Assembly (NCBI GenBank): GCA_032622095.1
Contig: CP136069.1
Coordinates: 158,217,043-158,281,042 of the forward strand
Origin: Siphonodentalium dalli
Lineage: Eukaryota > Mollusca > Scaphopoda > Gadilida > Siphonodentaliidae
Length of the DNA stretch: 64,000 bases
Direction: 5' to 3'
Part shown: positions 22,921 to 33,809 of the stretch, one piece after another
Layout of the letters: every line of letters begins with the position of its first letter
Position numbering within the stretch: position 1 is the first letter of the stretch
Made by a program: the position numbers and the translations under genes
Notes under the pieces: model-generated
Databases searched by the model: none
Told to the model about the DNA's origin: nothing
Seen by the model: only the letters and a program-made list of their open reading frames with translations

Positions 22921-23374
22921 GAGTCGTTAGTTGACTTCTTTGTGTTATTGTCCCCGCACAATCTGCATGGAATCGAATCATTTTGAGTCGATTGCCTAAC
23001 CCCTTTTGCATATTATAGATATAAAAAAAAAATAAGTCAAGTTGGAGCAACTGATCTCATTTAAAAAAAACCTGGCCCGACTTCGTTTCAGCACATTTTA
23101 TTGTAGCGAATAACCACCAGGGGATCGGATTACAAGTTAGTTTATCTCAAATTTAGTCAGTCAATCGTACTTACCTCGTTAGTTTAACTTTATCGAAAAA
23201 AGAACGTTATGCGACGATTTCTGGGCTACAATGTTAATTCCTTCTGAAAGGTGACAGTGCCAATTCGCATGACAGTAAATATATTGTGATTTGCAATTAC
23301 CATACACATTTTCACCCCGTTCTCCGTTTGTACAATCTCTTCAATAACACATTGACAAAAGGTTAGAGGGTGTA
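22921..23374. other. Non-genic stretch
   Basis: AT-rich DNA between element A and the inverted TTAA MITE. No gene, RNA or repeat boundary is supported. The 71-codon minus-strand frame at 23226-23441 runs into the MITE and is not credible. Confidence 0.4.
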
Positions 23375-23378
23375 TTAA

Positions 23379-23897
23379 AGATACGGACCCGTTGGCGGTG
23401 GGTCTGCTTTTAAAATATTCACCTCCGTCAAACATCGCCATAAACAGAAAGAATAGTGAAATATAGACCGACTTTGTTTTTGTACAAATCAGAAATATGG
23501 CATAAACAGTATGTTATTGTCAATTTGTTTTCCTTTGCTATGTAAACAAAAGCAAAAAACGTTACGTTACCTGGCTTTTGTTTTGATCCGGATATGGTAA
23601 ACATAACGAGCGTCATTTGTTACTGTTTTCCTGATATGGAAATGATAAAGAGCGTTTATATAATTTGTGTGTGATTAACCAATAGATTTGCGCTGTGTTA
23701 TGTAAACAGAAGCTAAACTTCTGTAACATGAGCAGGCTCCTGTTTACGTACAACATCGTACGTCTTAACGACAATAAAATATTTACGCGCTGTTTATGTC
23801 TGGCATATGAAAAACAATATATATATTTTAATATTCCTTCTGTTGATGGCGATTTGAACAAATATGAATGTTTCTGTAACGAACGCCGCCAGTGCCT
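23379..23897 (-). mobile_element. ~500 bp TTAA MITE, copy 3 (inverted)
   Basis: This 519 bp element, in reverse orientation to the other three copies, begins AGATACGGACC and ends with the inverse of AGGCACTGGCGGCGTTCG. The TTAA flanks are perfect (23375-23378, 23898-23901). It shares the CGCTCTTTAT and TTTGTTTACATA phrases in inverse orientation. Confidence 0.85.
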
Positions 23898-23901
23898 TTA
23901 A

Positions 23902-24683
23902 ATAAGAGGCGTGTTATCTCTTATTATTTATAATTCCCCGTGCAGGGACGCGCTATCACTCGTCAATAATCCAATTGCATAGGGTGTGTTTACATATTGG
24001 TGTAGTTATGTGTACAGAAATATGTGAAGTCTTGTGTCATGGATCACAACATGATTTCGGGTGGTGAACTCGCGGTCATCAACACTCTGGTAGTTCTTTA
24101 GGCCATGCAAAAACAAAATGATTCCACTATCAGCAGAGTTGATCTAAATTCGATTCGATTTATTGATATACTCGTCGTCATGTTGACATCTAGAGTTGAA
24201 ATAAACAATGTTAATTTCAAAATGTTGGATTGTGCATGCGGGAAGTGCATTATATGAATAAGTATACAACAATATAATATGGGATATGTGGTCAGTAATC
24301 AGAGGGTTTGGGTACGTTTGGTATATGTTTTTAGTATGCCTCAGGAGTTTATCGTTATTGATTGGGCTTTCTTAATAAACAGAGCAAGATTAGTAAGCGT
24401 TAGTTTATTACCGCTATTAAATAGATCAGTTAGCTTCAATGTGTTAGGTCTTTTACCGGGTTGTACATGGAGCATTTGTCGTACTTGTGTGAGAGAACTT
24501 GATGGCAACTCACAATGTTCTGTCGACAGGCTATTGTTACAGAGCATATATTGTCTGTATATCAGCAGTTTGTGTGTTTATCGCTCTATATTGCATGTCC
24601 CCGCTATCACATTACGTACACTTCAATTTAGTAGTTTTAGCAGTTCAAATTTAATATTTTATTCCACTTATCAGAAAATGATA
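23902..24683 (+). other. Stretch with an unrecognised 141-codon open frame
   Basis: The frame at 24279-24704 is the longest non-repeat open frame in this stretch, but its translation has no domain I recognise. Its stop lies in the terminus of the adjacent palindrome, so the end is fixed by the insertion. A 68-codon frame overlaps it on the other strand. The last 45 bases, from CAGTTCAAATTTAATATTTT at 24641, match the degenerate AT-rich repeat at 30448-32990. Treat it as non-genic unless transcripts show otherwise. Confidence 0.3.
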
Positions 24684-24693
24684 CAATATAAAC
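24684..24693 (+). repeat. Left 10 bp target-site duplication of giant palindrome
   Basis: CAATATAAAC directly precedes the palindrome terminus and is repeated exactly at 30438-30447, directly after the other terminus. Ten-base duplications are in the range made by Mutator-like and foldback-type transposons (8-11 bp). Confidence 0.85.
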
Positions 24694-24714
24694 GGTGTGA
24701 CTAATTACCGCCCG

Positions 24715-27237
24715 GGGACCGCCCGGGACCGCCCGGGGACCGCCCGGGACCGCCCGGGCGGCCCAACGAGCCCGTGGACACAATATCTCGACGGTATAAC
24801 GTAGCGACATGCCACCTGAGGGCAACATAGACAAATTTACTCGCTCGCTCGTCTCCGTCCGGTCATATTAACCCCACAAATGCCGATATTGGCTAAAAGA
24901 GCCTGGGTGATTACTGGTGTCTTCGTGTGTGTTCAGACAGATTATTTTGGTGATTCTCGGTAGTGCAATAAGTGCAATACACCTGAGTGTTAATTCCATG
25001 TATTGACTCGTTGACGCGTCCACGGCCGATGTTATTAACCCCTCAAATTCCGGTAAAATAGTGTATAAACAAAAGAACCTTGGAACCGCCCGGGACCGCC
25101 CGGGCGGCCCCATGGACCCGTGGACATTATATCTCGACGTTATAACATAGCGACATACCCCACGAGGTCAACATACAAAATGTTACTCCCTCGCTCGACC
25201 CCGGCCGGCGTTATTAACCCCTCAAAATCCGATAAAATGGTAAATAGACAAAAAGAACATTAGGACCGCCCGGGACCGCCCGGGTGGCCCCACGTGCCCG
25301 TGGACACAATATCTCGACGTTATAACGTAGCGACATACCCCATGAGGTCAACCTAGAAATTGTTACTCGCTCACTCGACCCCGGCCGGTGTTATTAACCC
25401 CTCAAAATCCGACAAAATGGTATATAGACAAAAAGAACATTGGGACCGCCCGGGACCGCCCGGGTGGCCCCACGTGCCCGTGGACACAATATCTCGACGT
25501 TATAACGTAGCGACATACCCCATGAGGTCAACCTAGAAAATGTTACTCGCTCGCTCGATCCCGGCCGGTGTTATTAATTCCCCAAAATCCAACACAATGG
25601 TTTATAAACAAAAATAACATTGGGACCGCCCGGGACCGCCCGGGAGGCCCCATGGGCCCGTGGACACAATATCCCGACGTTATAACGTAGCGACATACCC
25701 CACGAGGTCAACCTACAAAATGGTACTCGCTCGCTCGACTCCGGCCGGTGTTATTAACCCCGCAACATCCGATAAAATGGTATATAAACAAAAAGAACAT
25801 TGGGACCGCCCGGGACCGCCCGGGAGGCCCCATGGGCTCGTGGACACTATATATCGACGTTATAACGTAGCGACACACCCCATGAGGTCAACCTAGAAAA
25901 TGGTACTCGCTCGCTCGACCCCGGTCGGTGTTATTAACCCCTCAAAATCCGATAAAATGGTAAATAGACAAAAAGAACATTAGGACCGCCCGGGACCGCC
26001 CGGGTGGTCCCACGTGCCCGTGGACACAATATCTCGACGTTATAACATAGCGACATACCCCACGAGGACAACCTATAAAATGTTACTCGCTCGCTCGACT
26101 CCGGCCGGTGTTATTAACCCCTCAAAATCCGATAAAATGGTATATAAACAAAAAGCACATTGGGACCGCCCGAAACCGCCCGGGAGGCCCCATGGGCCCG
26201 TGGACACTATATCTCGACGTTATAACGTAGCGACATACCCCAAGAGGTCAACCTAGAAAATGTTACTCGCTCGCTCGACCCCGGCCGGTGTTATTAACCC
26301 CTCAAAATCCGATAAAATGGTATATAAACAATAAGAACATTGGGACCCCCGGGACCGCCCGGGAGGCCCCATGGGCACGTGGACACTATATCTCGACGTT
26401 ATAACATAGCGACATACCCCACCTAGAAAATGATACTCGCTCGCTCGACCCCGGCCGGTGTTATTAACCCCTCAAAATCCGACAAAGTGGTATATAAACA
26501 AAAAGAACATTGGGACCGCCCGGGTGGCTCCACGTGCCCGTGGACACAATATCTCGACGTTATAACGTAGCGACATAACCCATGATGTCAACCTAGAAAA
26601 TGTTACTCGCTCGCTCGACCCCGGCCGGTGTTATTAACCCCCCAAAATCCAACAAAATGGTTTATAAACAAAAATAACATTGGGACCGCCCGGGACCGCC
26701 CGGGAGGCCCCATGGGCCCGTGGACACAATATCTCGACGTTATAACGTAGCGACATACCCCACGAGGTCAACCTACAAAATGGTACTCGCTCGCTCGACT
26801 CCGGCCGGTGTTATTAACCCCTCAACATCCGATAAAATGGTATATAAACAAAAAGAACATTGGGACCGCCCGGGACCGCCCGGGAGGCCCCATGGACCCG
26901 TGGACACTATATCTCGACGTTATAACGTAGCGACATACCCCACGAGGTCAACCTACAAAATGGTACTCGCTCGCTCGACTCCGGCCGGTGTTATTAACCC
27001 CTCAACATCCGATAAAATGGTATATAAACAAAAAGAACATTGGGACCGCCCGGGACCGCCCGGGAGGCCCCATGGGCTCGTGGACAATATATCTCGACGT
27101 TATAACGTAACGACATACCCCATGAGGTCAACCGAGAAAATGGTACTCGCTCGCTCGACCCCGGCCGGTGTTATTAACCCCTCAAAATCCGACAAAATGG
27201 TATATAGACAAAAAGAACATTGGGACCCGCCCGGGAC
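24715..27237 (+). repeat. 180 bp satellite, left arm (about 14 units)
   Basis: GGACCGCCCGGGACCGCCCG recurs at near-exact 180 bp steps (25443, 25623, 25803, 25983, 26163 and on), apart from shortened units near 26340-26530. Each unit holds CCCGTGGACACAATATCTCG, the perfect 12 bp palindrome ACGTTATAACGT, a CTCGCTCGCTCGACC phrase, CCGGCCGG and a TTATTAACCCCTCAAAATCC phrase. It is strongly GC- and CpG-rich against an AT-rich background. Because 180 is divisible by three and many units lack stops, frames of up to 212 codons appear; other units carry an in-frame TAG (CTAGAAAATG in place of CTACAAAATG). Confidence 0.92.
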
Positions 27238-30200
27238 ACTATTGTACACTATTTTTCCGGAATTTGAGGGGTTAATAACATCGGCCGTGGACGCGTCAAC
27301 GAGTCAATATATGGAATTAACACTCAGGTGTATTGCACTACCGCGAATCTCCAAATAATCTGTCTGAAAACACAGGAAGACATCCGTAATCATCCAGACT
27401 CTTTTAGCCAATATCGGCATTTGCTGCGTTAATTGACCGGCCGGAGACGACCGAGCGAGTAAATTTTTATATGTTGCCATCAATTGCCATATCGCTACGT
27501 TATAACGTCGAGATATTGTGTCCACGGGCACGTGAGGTCACCCGGGCGGCCCCGGGCGGTCCCAATTTTCTTTTTGTTTATATACCATTTTGTCGGATTT
27601 TGAGGGGTTAATAACACCGGCGGGGTCGAGCGAGGGAGTAACATTTTGTAGGTTGACCTCGTGGGGTATGTCGCTATGTTATAACGTCGAGATATAGTGT
27701 CCACGGGCCCATGGGGCCGCCCGGGCGGTCCCGGGCGGTTCCAAGGTTCTTTTGTTTATACACTATTTTACCGGAATTTGAGGGGTTAATAACATCGGCC
27801 GTGGACGCGTCAACGAGTCAATACATGGAATTAACACCCAGGTGTATTGCACTTATTGCACTACCAAGAATCACCAAAATAATCTGTCTGAAAACACACG
27901 TAGACACCAGTAATCACCCAGGCTCTTTTAGCCAATATCGGCATTTGTGGGGTCAATATGACCGGCCGGAGACGAGCGAGCGAGTAAATTTTTCTATGTT
28001 GCCCTCAGGTGGCATGTCGCGACGTTATACCGTCGAGATATTGTGTTCACTGGCACGTGGGGCCACCCGGGCGGTCCCGGGCGGTCCCAATGTTCTTTTT
28101 GTCTATATACCATTTTATCGGATTTTGAGGGGTTAATAACGCCGGCCGGAGTCGAGCGAGCGAGTACAATTTTGTAGGTTGACCTCGTGGGGTATGTCGC
28201 TACGTTATAACGTCGCGATATAGTGTCCATGGGCCCATGGGGCCTCCCGGGCGGCCCCGGGCGGTCCCAATGTTCTTTTTGTTTATATACCATTTTGTCG
28301 GATTTTGAGGGGTTAATATCACCGGCCGGAGTCGAGCGAGCGAGTAATATTTTTCTAGGTTCACCTCATGGGGTATGTCGCTATGTTATAACGTCGATAT
28401 ATTGTGTCCACGGGCACGTGGGGCCACCCGGGCGGTCCCGGGCGGTCCCAATGTTCTTTTTGTCTATATACCATTTTGTCGGAATTTGAGGGGTTAATAA
28501 CACCGGCCGGGGTCGAGCGAGCGAGTATCATTTTCTAGGTGGGGTATGTCGCTATGTTATAACGTCGAGATATTGTGTCCACGGGCACGTGGGGCCACCC
28601 GGGCGGTCCCGGGCGGTCCCAATGTTCTTTTTGTCTATATACCATTTTGTCGGATTTTGAGGGGTTAATAACACCGGCCGGGTTCGAGCGAGCGAGTAAC
28701 ATTTTGTAGGTTGACCTCATGGGGTATGTCGCTACGTTATAACGTCGAGATATTGTGTCCACGGGCACGTGGGGCCACCCGGGCGGTCCCGGGCGGTCCC
28801 AATGTTCTTTTTGTTTATATACCATTTTATCGGATTTTGAGGGGTTAATAACACCGGCCGGAGTCGAGCGAGGGAGTAACATTTTGTAGGTTGACCTCGT
28901 GGGGTATGTCGCTATGTTATAACGTCGAGATATAGTGTCCACGGGCCCATGGTGCCTCCCGGGCGGTCCCGGACGGTCCGAATGTGCTTTTTGTCTATAT
29001 ACCATTTTGTCGGATTTTGAGGGGTTAATAACACCGGCCGGGGTCGAGCGAGCGAGTACCATTTTCTAGGTTGACCTCATGGGATATGTCGCTACGTTAT
29101 AACGTCGAGATATAGTGTACACGAGCCCATGGTGCCTCCCGGGCGGTCCCGGGCGGTCCCAATGTACTTTTTGTTTATATACCATTTTATCGGATGTTGA
29201 GGGGTTAATAACACCGGCCGGAGTCGAGCGAGCGAGTACCATTTTGTAGGTTGACCTCGTGGGGTATGTCGCTACGTTATAACGTCGAGATATAGTGTCC
29301 ACGGGCCCATGGGGCCTCACGGGCGTTCCCGGGCGGTCCCAATGTTCTTTTTGTTTATATACCATTTTGTTGGATTTTGAGGGGTTAATAACACCGGCCG
29401 GGGTCGAGCGAGCGAGTATCATTTTCTATGTGGGGTATGTCGCTATGTTATAACGTCGAGATATAGTGTCCACGTGCCCATGGGGCCTCCCGGGCGGTCC
29501 CGTGGGTCCCAATGTTCTTATTGTTTATATACCATTTTATCGGATTTTGAGGGGTTAATAACACCGGCCGTAGTCGAGCGAGCAAGCAACATTTTGTAGG
29601 TTGATCTCGTGGGGTATGTCGCTACGTTATAACGTCGAGATATAGTGTCTACGGGCCCATGGTGCCTCCCGGGCGGTTTCGGGCGGTCCCAATGTTCTTT
29701 TTGTTTATATACCATTTTATCGGATTTTGAGGGGTTCATAACACCGGCCGGAGTCGAGCGAGCGAGTAACATTTTGTAGGTTGACCTCGTGGGGTATGTC
29801 GCTACGTTATAACGTCGAGATATTGTGTCCACGGGCACGTGGGGCCACCCGGGCGGTCCCGGGCGGTCCCAATGTTATTTTTGTTTATAAACCATTTTGT
29901 CGGATTTTGAGGGGTTAATAACGCCGGCCGGGGTCGAGCGAGGGAGTAACATTTTGTAGGTTGACCTCGTGGGGTATGTCGCTATGTTATAACGTCGAGA
30001 TATAGTGTCCACGGGCCCATGGGGCCGCCCGGGCGGTCCCGGGCGGTTCCAAGGTTCTTTTGTTTATACACTATTTTACCGGAATTTTAGGGGTTAATAA
30101 CATCGGCCGTGGACGCGTCAACGAGTCAATACATGGAATTAACACTCAGGTGTATTGCACTTATTGCACTACCGAGAATCACCAAAATAATATGTCTGAA

Positions 30201-30420
30201 CACACACGAAGACACCTGTAATCACCCAGGCTCTTTTAGCCAATATCGGCATTTGTGGGGTTAATATGACCGGCCGGAGACGAGCGAGCGAGTAAATTTT
30301 TCTATGTTGCCCTCAGGTGGCATGTCGCTACGTTATACCGTCGAGATATTGTGTCCACGGGCTCGTTGGGCCGCCCGGGCGGTCCCGGGCGGTCCCGGGC
30401 GGTCCCGGGCGGTCCCCGGG
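27238..30420 (-). repeat. 180 bp satellite, right arm (inverted, about 16 units)
   Basis: The same unit runs in inverse orientation, with CGGGCGGTCCCGGGCGGTCC at regular 180 bp steps (28070, 28250, 28430, 28605, 28785 and on). Variant units with the CCAATATCGGCATTTG phrase occur at 27240-27440, 27755-27960 and 30065-30260. The sequence at the turn (27225-27250) is irregular, with a truncated unit meeting a variant unit. Confidence 0.92.
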
Positions 30421-30437
30421 CGGTAATTAGTCACACC

Positions 30438-30447
30438 CAATATAAAC
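30438..30447 (+). repeat. Right 10 bp target-site duplication of giant palindrome
   Basis: CAATATAAAC, identical to 24684-24693 and in the same orientation, directly follows the right terminus. Confidence 0.85.
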
Positions 30448-32990
30448 AATCAATAGTCAACAGATATACATAATACAAATATTTTTTATCTTCCAAACGT
30501 GAATCTCTTAATATAGTAATGGACAGCATATGTCCTTGATCCTTGATCGATTAAAGTTTTTGAGACCCAAACTATATAATTATAAACAAATATAATGATT
30601 GTATAATAATTATTCCACTGGAGATTTTGCTACAGATACAACTGAAATACAATTACATAGTCATGAGATGTATCTCAGCAAATCGTATTGAGAAACTAAT
30701 TTTTAAATATTGAATATATCTCATATAATGGTTATCCTAGCTTCTCCAGGTTCTATCGTTTAATTGTTTGATTTAATTGACATACTATGCTTCCTTATAA
30801 GTTAATAGTATAACATTACAATAATATGTGTTGTATAGATATCTAAATTACAAGTAAGTGTTCTCACGGAGGTGAATCTCAGCAAATCGTAAGATTAAAC
30901 ATATTGTTAATTAGTCATAGAATGGTTGTCCTAACTTCTCCAGCATCTACCATTTAATTCTTCACTTTAATTGCATACATACATACATAAATTACTATTA
31001 CATTGCAATTAATATCAGGCAATTTAAACAAAAAGTCACGAAGATAAGATGAATTATATCACATTAATCAGCATTACTCACAATTTAATTTAACAGTTCA
31101 AATTTGATATTTTATTCAACACATACATATCATTATATAAGCAATCAATATTCAACAGTTCAAATATATACCAAATAATTGTTTTCATCCAATACGTGAA
31201 GTACTTAATGTAATAGTGTAGAACATATCACATTGATCCGTTCGATTTTAGTTTTTGAGATCCGAACAAGGAACAATTATAGCAATTATTCCTCCGGTGA
31301 TTATGCTGCAGACAACTACATATTCAGGAGGTATATCTCTGCAAATTGTCATGAAGATATTAGTTTTTAAATATTATAAATATATCATGGAATGGTTCTC
31401 ATAACTTCTCCTGCTTGTCGTTTAATTCTTTTGCTTGAAATTGTTATCCAATACATACTTTTAAATTACATTACAGTTAATATTGGGGCAATTTCCACAA
31501 ATCTCTTGAACGTAAAAATTACTTTTATCATTTTACGTATAATTTAGTTTAATAGTTTAACAGTTTAAATTTAGTATTTTGTTCAACACGTCATAAATAT
31601 GACACATTATGAACAAGTACTGTTCTACAGTTACAATCATAACATATCAATTTTGTCTTCCAAACGTTAAGTCTTAATGTAGCAGTGATCCATTATATTT
31701 AAATTTTTGCCATCCGAAATATAGAATTATTGTAGTAATTATTCCATCGGTGATTATAATGTAGAACGATATCTGATGAACAAGTACTAGTTCAGGTGCC
31801 AATACTCTGAAACTTTTACAAATTGTTAAATTGTACTAATTTGTTATTACAAACAATTGTACTTAAAGGCACGTGAGGCCTTAGTTTTCGAAAATATTCA
31901 TATTTGTTCCAATCACCGTAAACAGAAAAACATTAAAACGCATACAGTTTCGTTCATATATATACCATGACCATCGCGTAAACAGCATGTTATCATAAAG
32001 ATTTACTATATTTTACCTAAGCAAGAGCCTGATTGTGTTACAGAAGACAGCACAATGCTGCTGGCTAATCACACACAAATGGCATAAACGCTCTTTATTC
32101 GTTCCATATCAGGAATTCACCAACAAAGAACGCTCTTTATGTTTACCATCATAATATAAACAAACACCAGAAAAGTAACTTTTTATGCTTTTGTTTACAT
32201 AACAATGGTCAAATATATGACAATAACATACTGTTTATGCGATATTTCTTATTTGTATACGGACAAAGTCTGTCTACATGTTGTTCTTTCTGTTTGTGGC
32301 GGTTTTTGACGGGTGGAAATATTTTCACAGGATACCCACCGCTAAGGCCAACCGTACCTTTAACAACAAAGCTTCGTAGTACCGCTGGCCGGGAATATTT
32401 GTGAAAACCAAAAGTGGTCTGTAAAGGGAATATTACCAAAACACGTTAATTTGAATGATATTGAATGGCGAGTGCCATATAATGAGGACTGGAATCACAA
32501 CACTTTAAGGGGTTGTGATGTGAGCGACAATTGAGACGTTTTTAGCGATTAGCGCCAGTATTAACAAAACGTGTAAACTTTTGCTTACACATGTCATTGA
32601 GAATTTACCAAAGTGAAAGAGATCTGTAACTAATCCGAAATATAGAACTATATGGTAATAATTATTCATCTGGTGATCGTGGTGAACAGAAATATCTTAA
32701 GTGCAAATACCTATTCTGGAGGTATATATCAGCATTGTTATCGAGGTATTATTTTTAAACATATTATAGAGATCTCATAATAATGGTTCTGCTAACTTAT
32801 CAAGCTTACATCGTTGCATTCTTGGTTTCAATTGATATTCCATACATGATTTAATGTGAAAATATTTACGACATGTAGTGACCAATATGAACAAGAAACT
32901 ACAGAAAGAGCAAATATGATAAATATAAAATGAATACGAAAATCTAATATGTTTCAATACATTTACAAATTTGATTTCCACCCATCCCTA
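30448..32990 (+). repeat. Degenerate AT-rich repeat units, interrupted by a MITE
   Basis: Related segments recur with substitutions and length changes. A phrase like TCTCAGCAAATCGTA followed by ATGGTTxTCxTAxCTTCTCC occurs near 30675, 30877, 31340 and 32730. A phrase like TTATTCCxxTGGTGAT occurs near 30610, 31287, 31728 and 32662. CAGTTCAAATTTGATATTTT is at 31094, with relatives at 31565 and at 24641, left of the palindrome. The TTAA MITE at 31867-32359 splits the region. Spacing is irregular (about 200-700 bp). No open frame of note. Confidence 0.65.
31867..32359 (+). mobile_element. ~500 bp TTAA MITE, copy 4
   Basis: This 493 bp element has perfect TTAA flanks (31863-31866, 32360-32363) and ends AGGCACGTGAGGCCTTAG and the inverse of AGGTACGGTTGGCCTTAG. 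It is about 98-99 percent identical by eye to copy 1 at 16905-17400, so the two copies separated recently. Confidence 0.9.
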
Positions 32991-33809
32991 TATGTATATG
33001 TACATAAATTATTTGGTTGTAGGGGGCTGCACAATATAAAACATGTAATCTGGGGGACATAACTGCGAGTCCATGAAGCCTGTGTCGAATGTGGCATTAT
33101 GTGTTTGATAATTGTGTTATCTTCCAAAGCTATTACAGACGAACAGCGTAAGATATATAGATGTTTATTCTGATCAACTCCGTGTGTTGTATGTGGAGAA
33201 TGGCCTGATTTCTCTCCATTGAATTTTGTCATCTGAACTTGCAAGAAAATATTTTGAAATTGCTGTGGTAACTTGTTTCTATTTAGAATAATTCTCAGTT
33301 CGATCGTATCTCTGTTGGGTAGAAGAAGCTAATTTACTGACATTCGTAGTCATTGTCTGCTCTGTGGTTAAACATGTAAATGTTAGTTTAAAAAGTGTTA
33401 TATTTAACTGCAAACCAATGGGCATAATGCGGTCAATGAATAATTATACGTACAAACCAAAGACAGTCATTTACGCCAAGCATTCATTCCTATCTAAAAT
33501 AAAACCAATATTCACGGACTCTCTGGTTCAGCATATATTATACAGTGCCGCCTCCCAAGTTGGCTAAAATTATTTACTGCTACCATGTATTCAAAACAAC
33601 TGTCCACTGTTTCCCATGATAGTACCTACCGGCCATTAAGTAACAATATAAGAAACCACAACTTGTCCGGTATTCAATTAATTGCAAACATTTGCAAACT
33701 GCAATTGCAAAACTGCTCATATTGTAACTCAAACTCCACTGCCACAAGGACATTTGGTAAGGATTTCGTACACGTCTTTAGTTCTTATTTGTTATGACTA
33801 AAACTGTCT
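32991..33809. other. Non-genic stretch
   Basis: Two plus-strand open frames (33364-33567, 33585-33797) and one minus-strand frame (32963-33244) have no recognisable domain and no clear exon edges. No repeat is evident. Confidence 0.35.

Larger units (their letters stand above)
24694..30437. mobile_element. 5.74 kb palindromic satellite element (foldback-type)
   Basis: The element starts GGTGTGACTAATTACCGCCC and ends with its exact inverse; 24 terminal bases match. Inside are two opposed arrays of a 180 bp unit, direct from 24715 to about 27237 and inverted from there to about 30420. A variant terminal unit with a CCAATATCGGCATTTGTGGG phrase (or its inverse) lies at both outer ends and twice more in the right arm. 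The arms are unequal (about 2.5 and 3.2 kb). A perfect 10 bp direct repeat flanks the whole. Drosophila FB and sea-urchin TU elements share this plan of inverted arms made of tandem repeats. No transposase is encoded, so any movement would depend on an enzyme made elsewhere. Confidence 0.85.

Noticed and set aside
20331-22923. ACAGAG near both edges of the 20349-22917 element, considered as a target duplication
   Set aside because: The left copy is 12 bases away from the terminus while the right copy abuts it, so the two are not equivalent.
24279-24704. 141-codon plus-strand frame next to the giant palindrome, considered as a possible gene of the element
   Set aside because: It lies outside the target duplication except for its stop, has no recognisable domain and overlaps a frame on the other strand.
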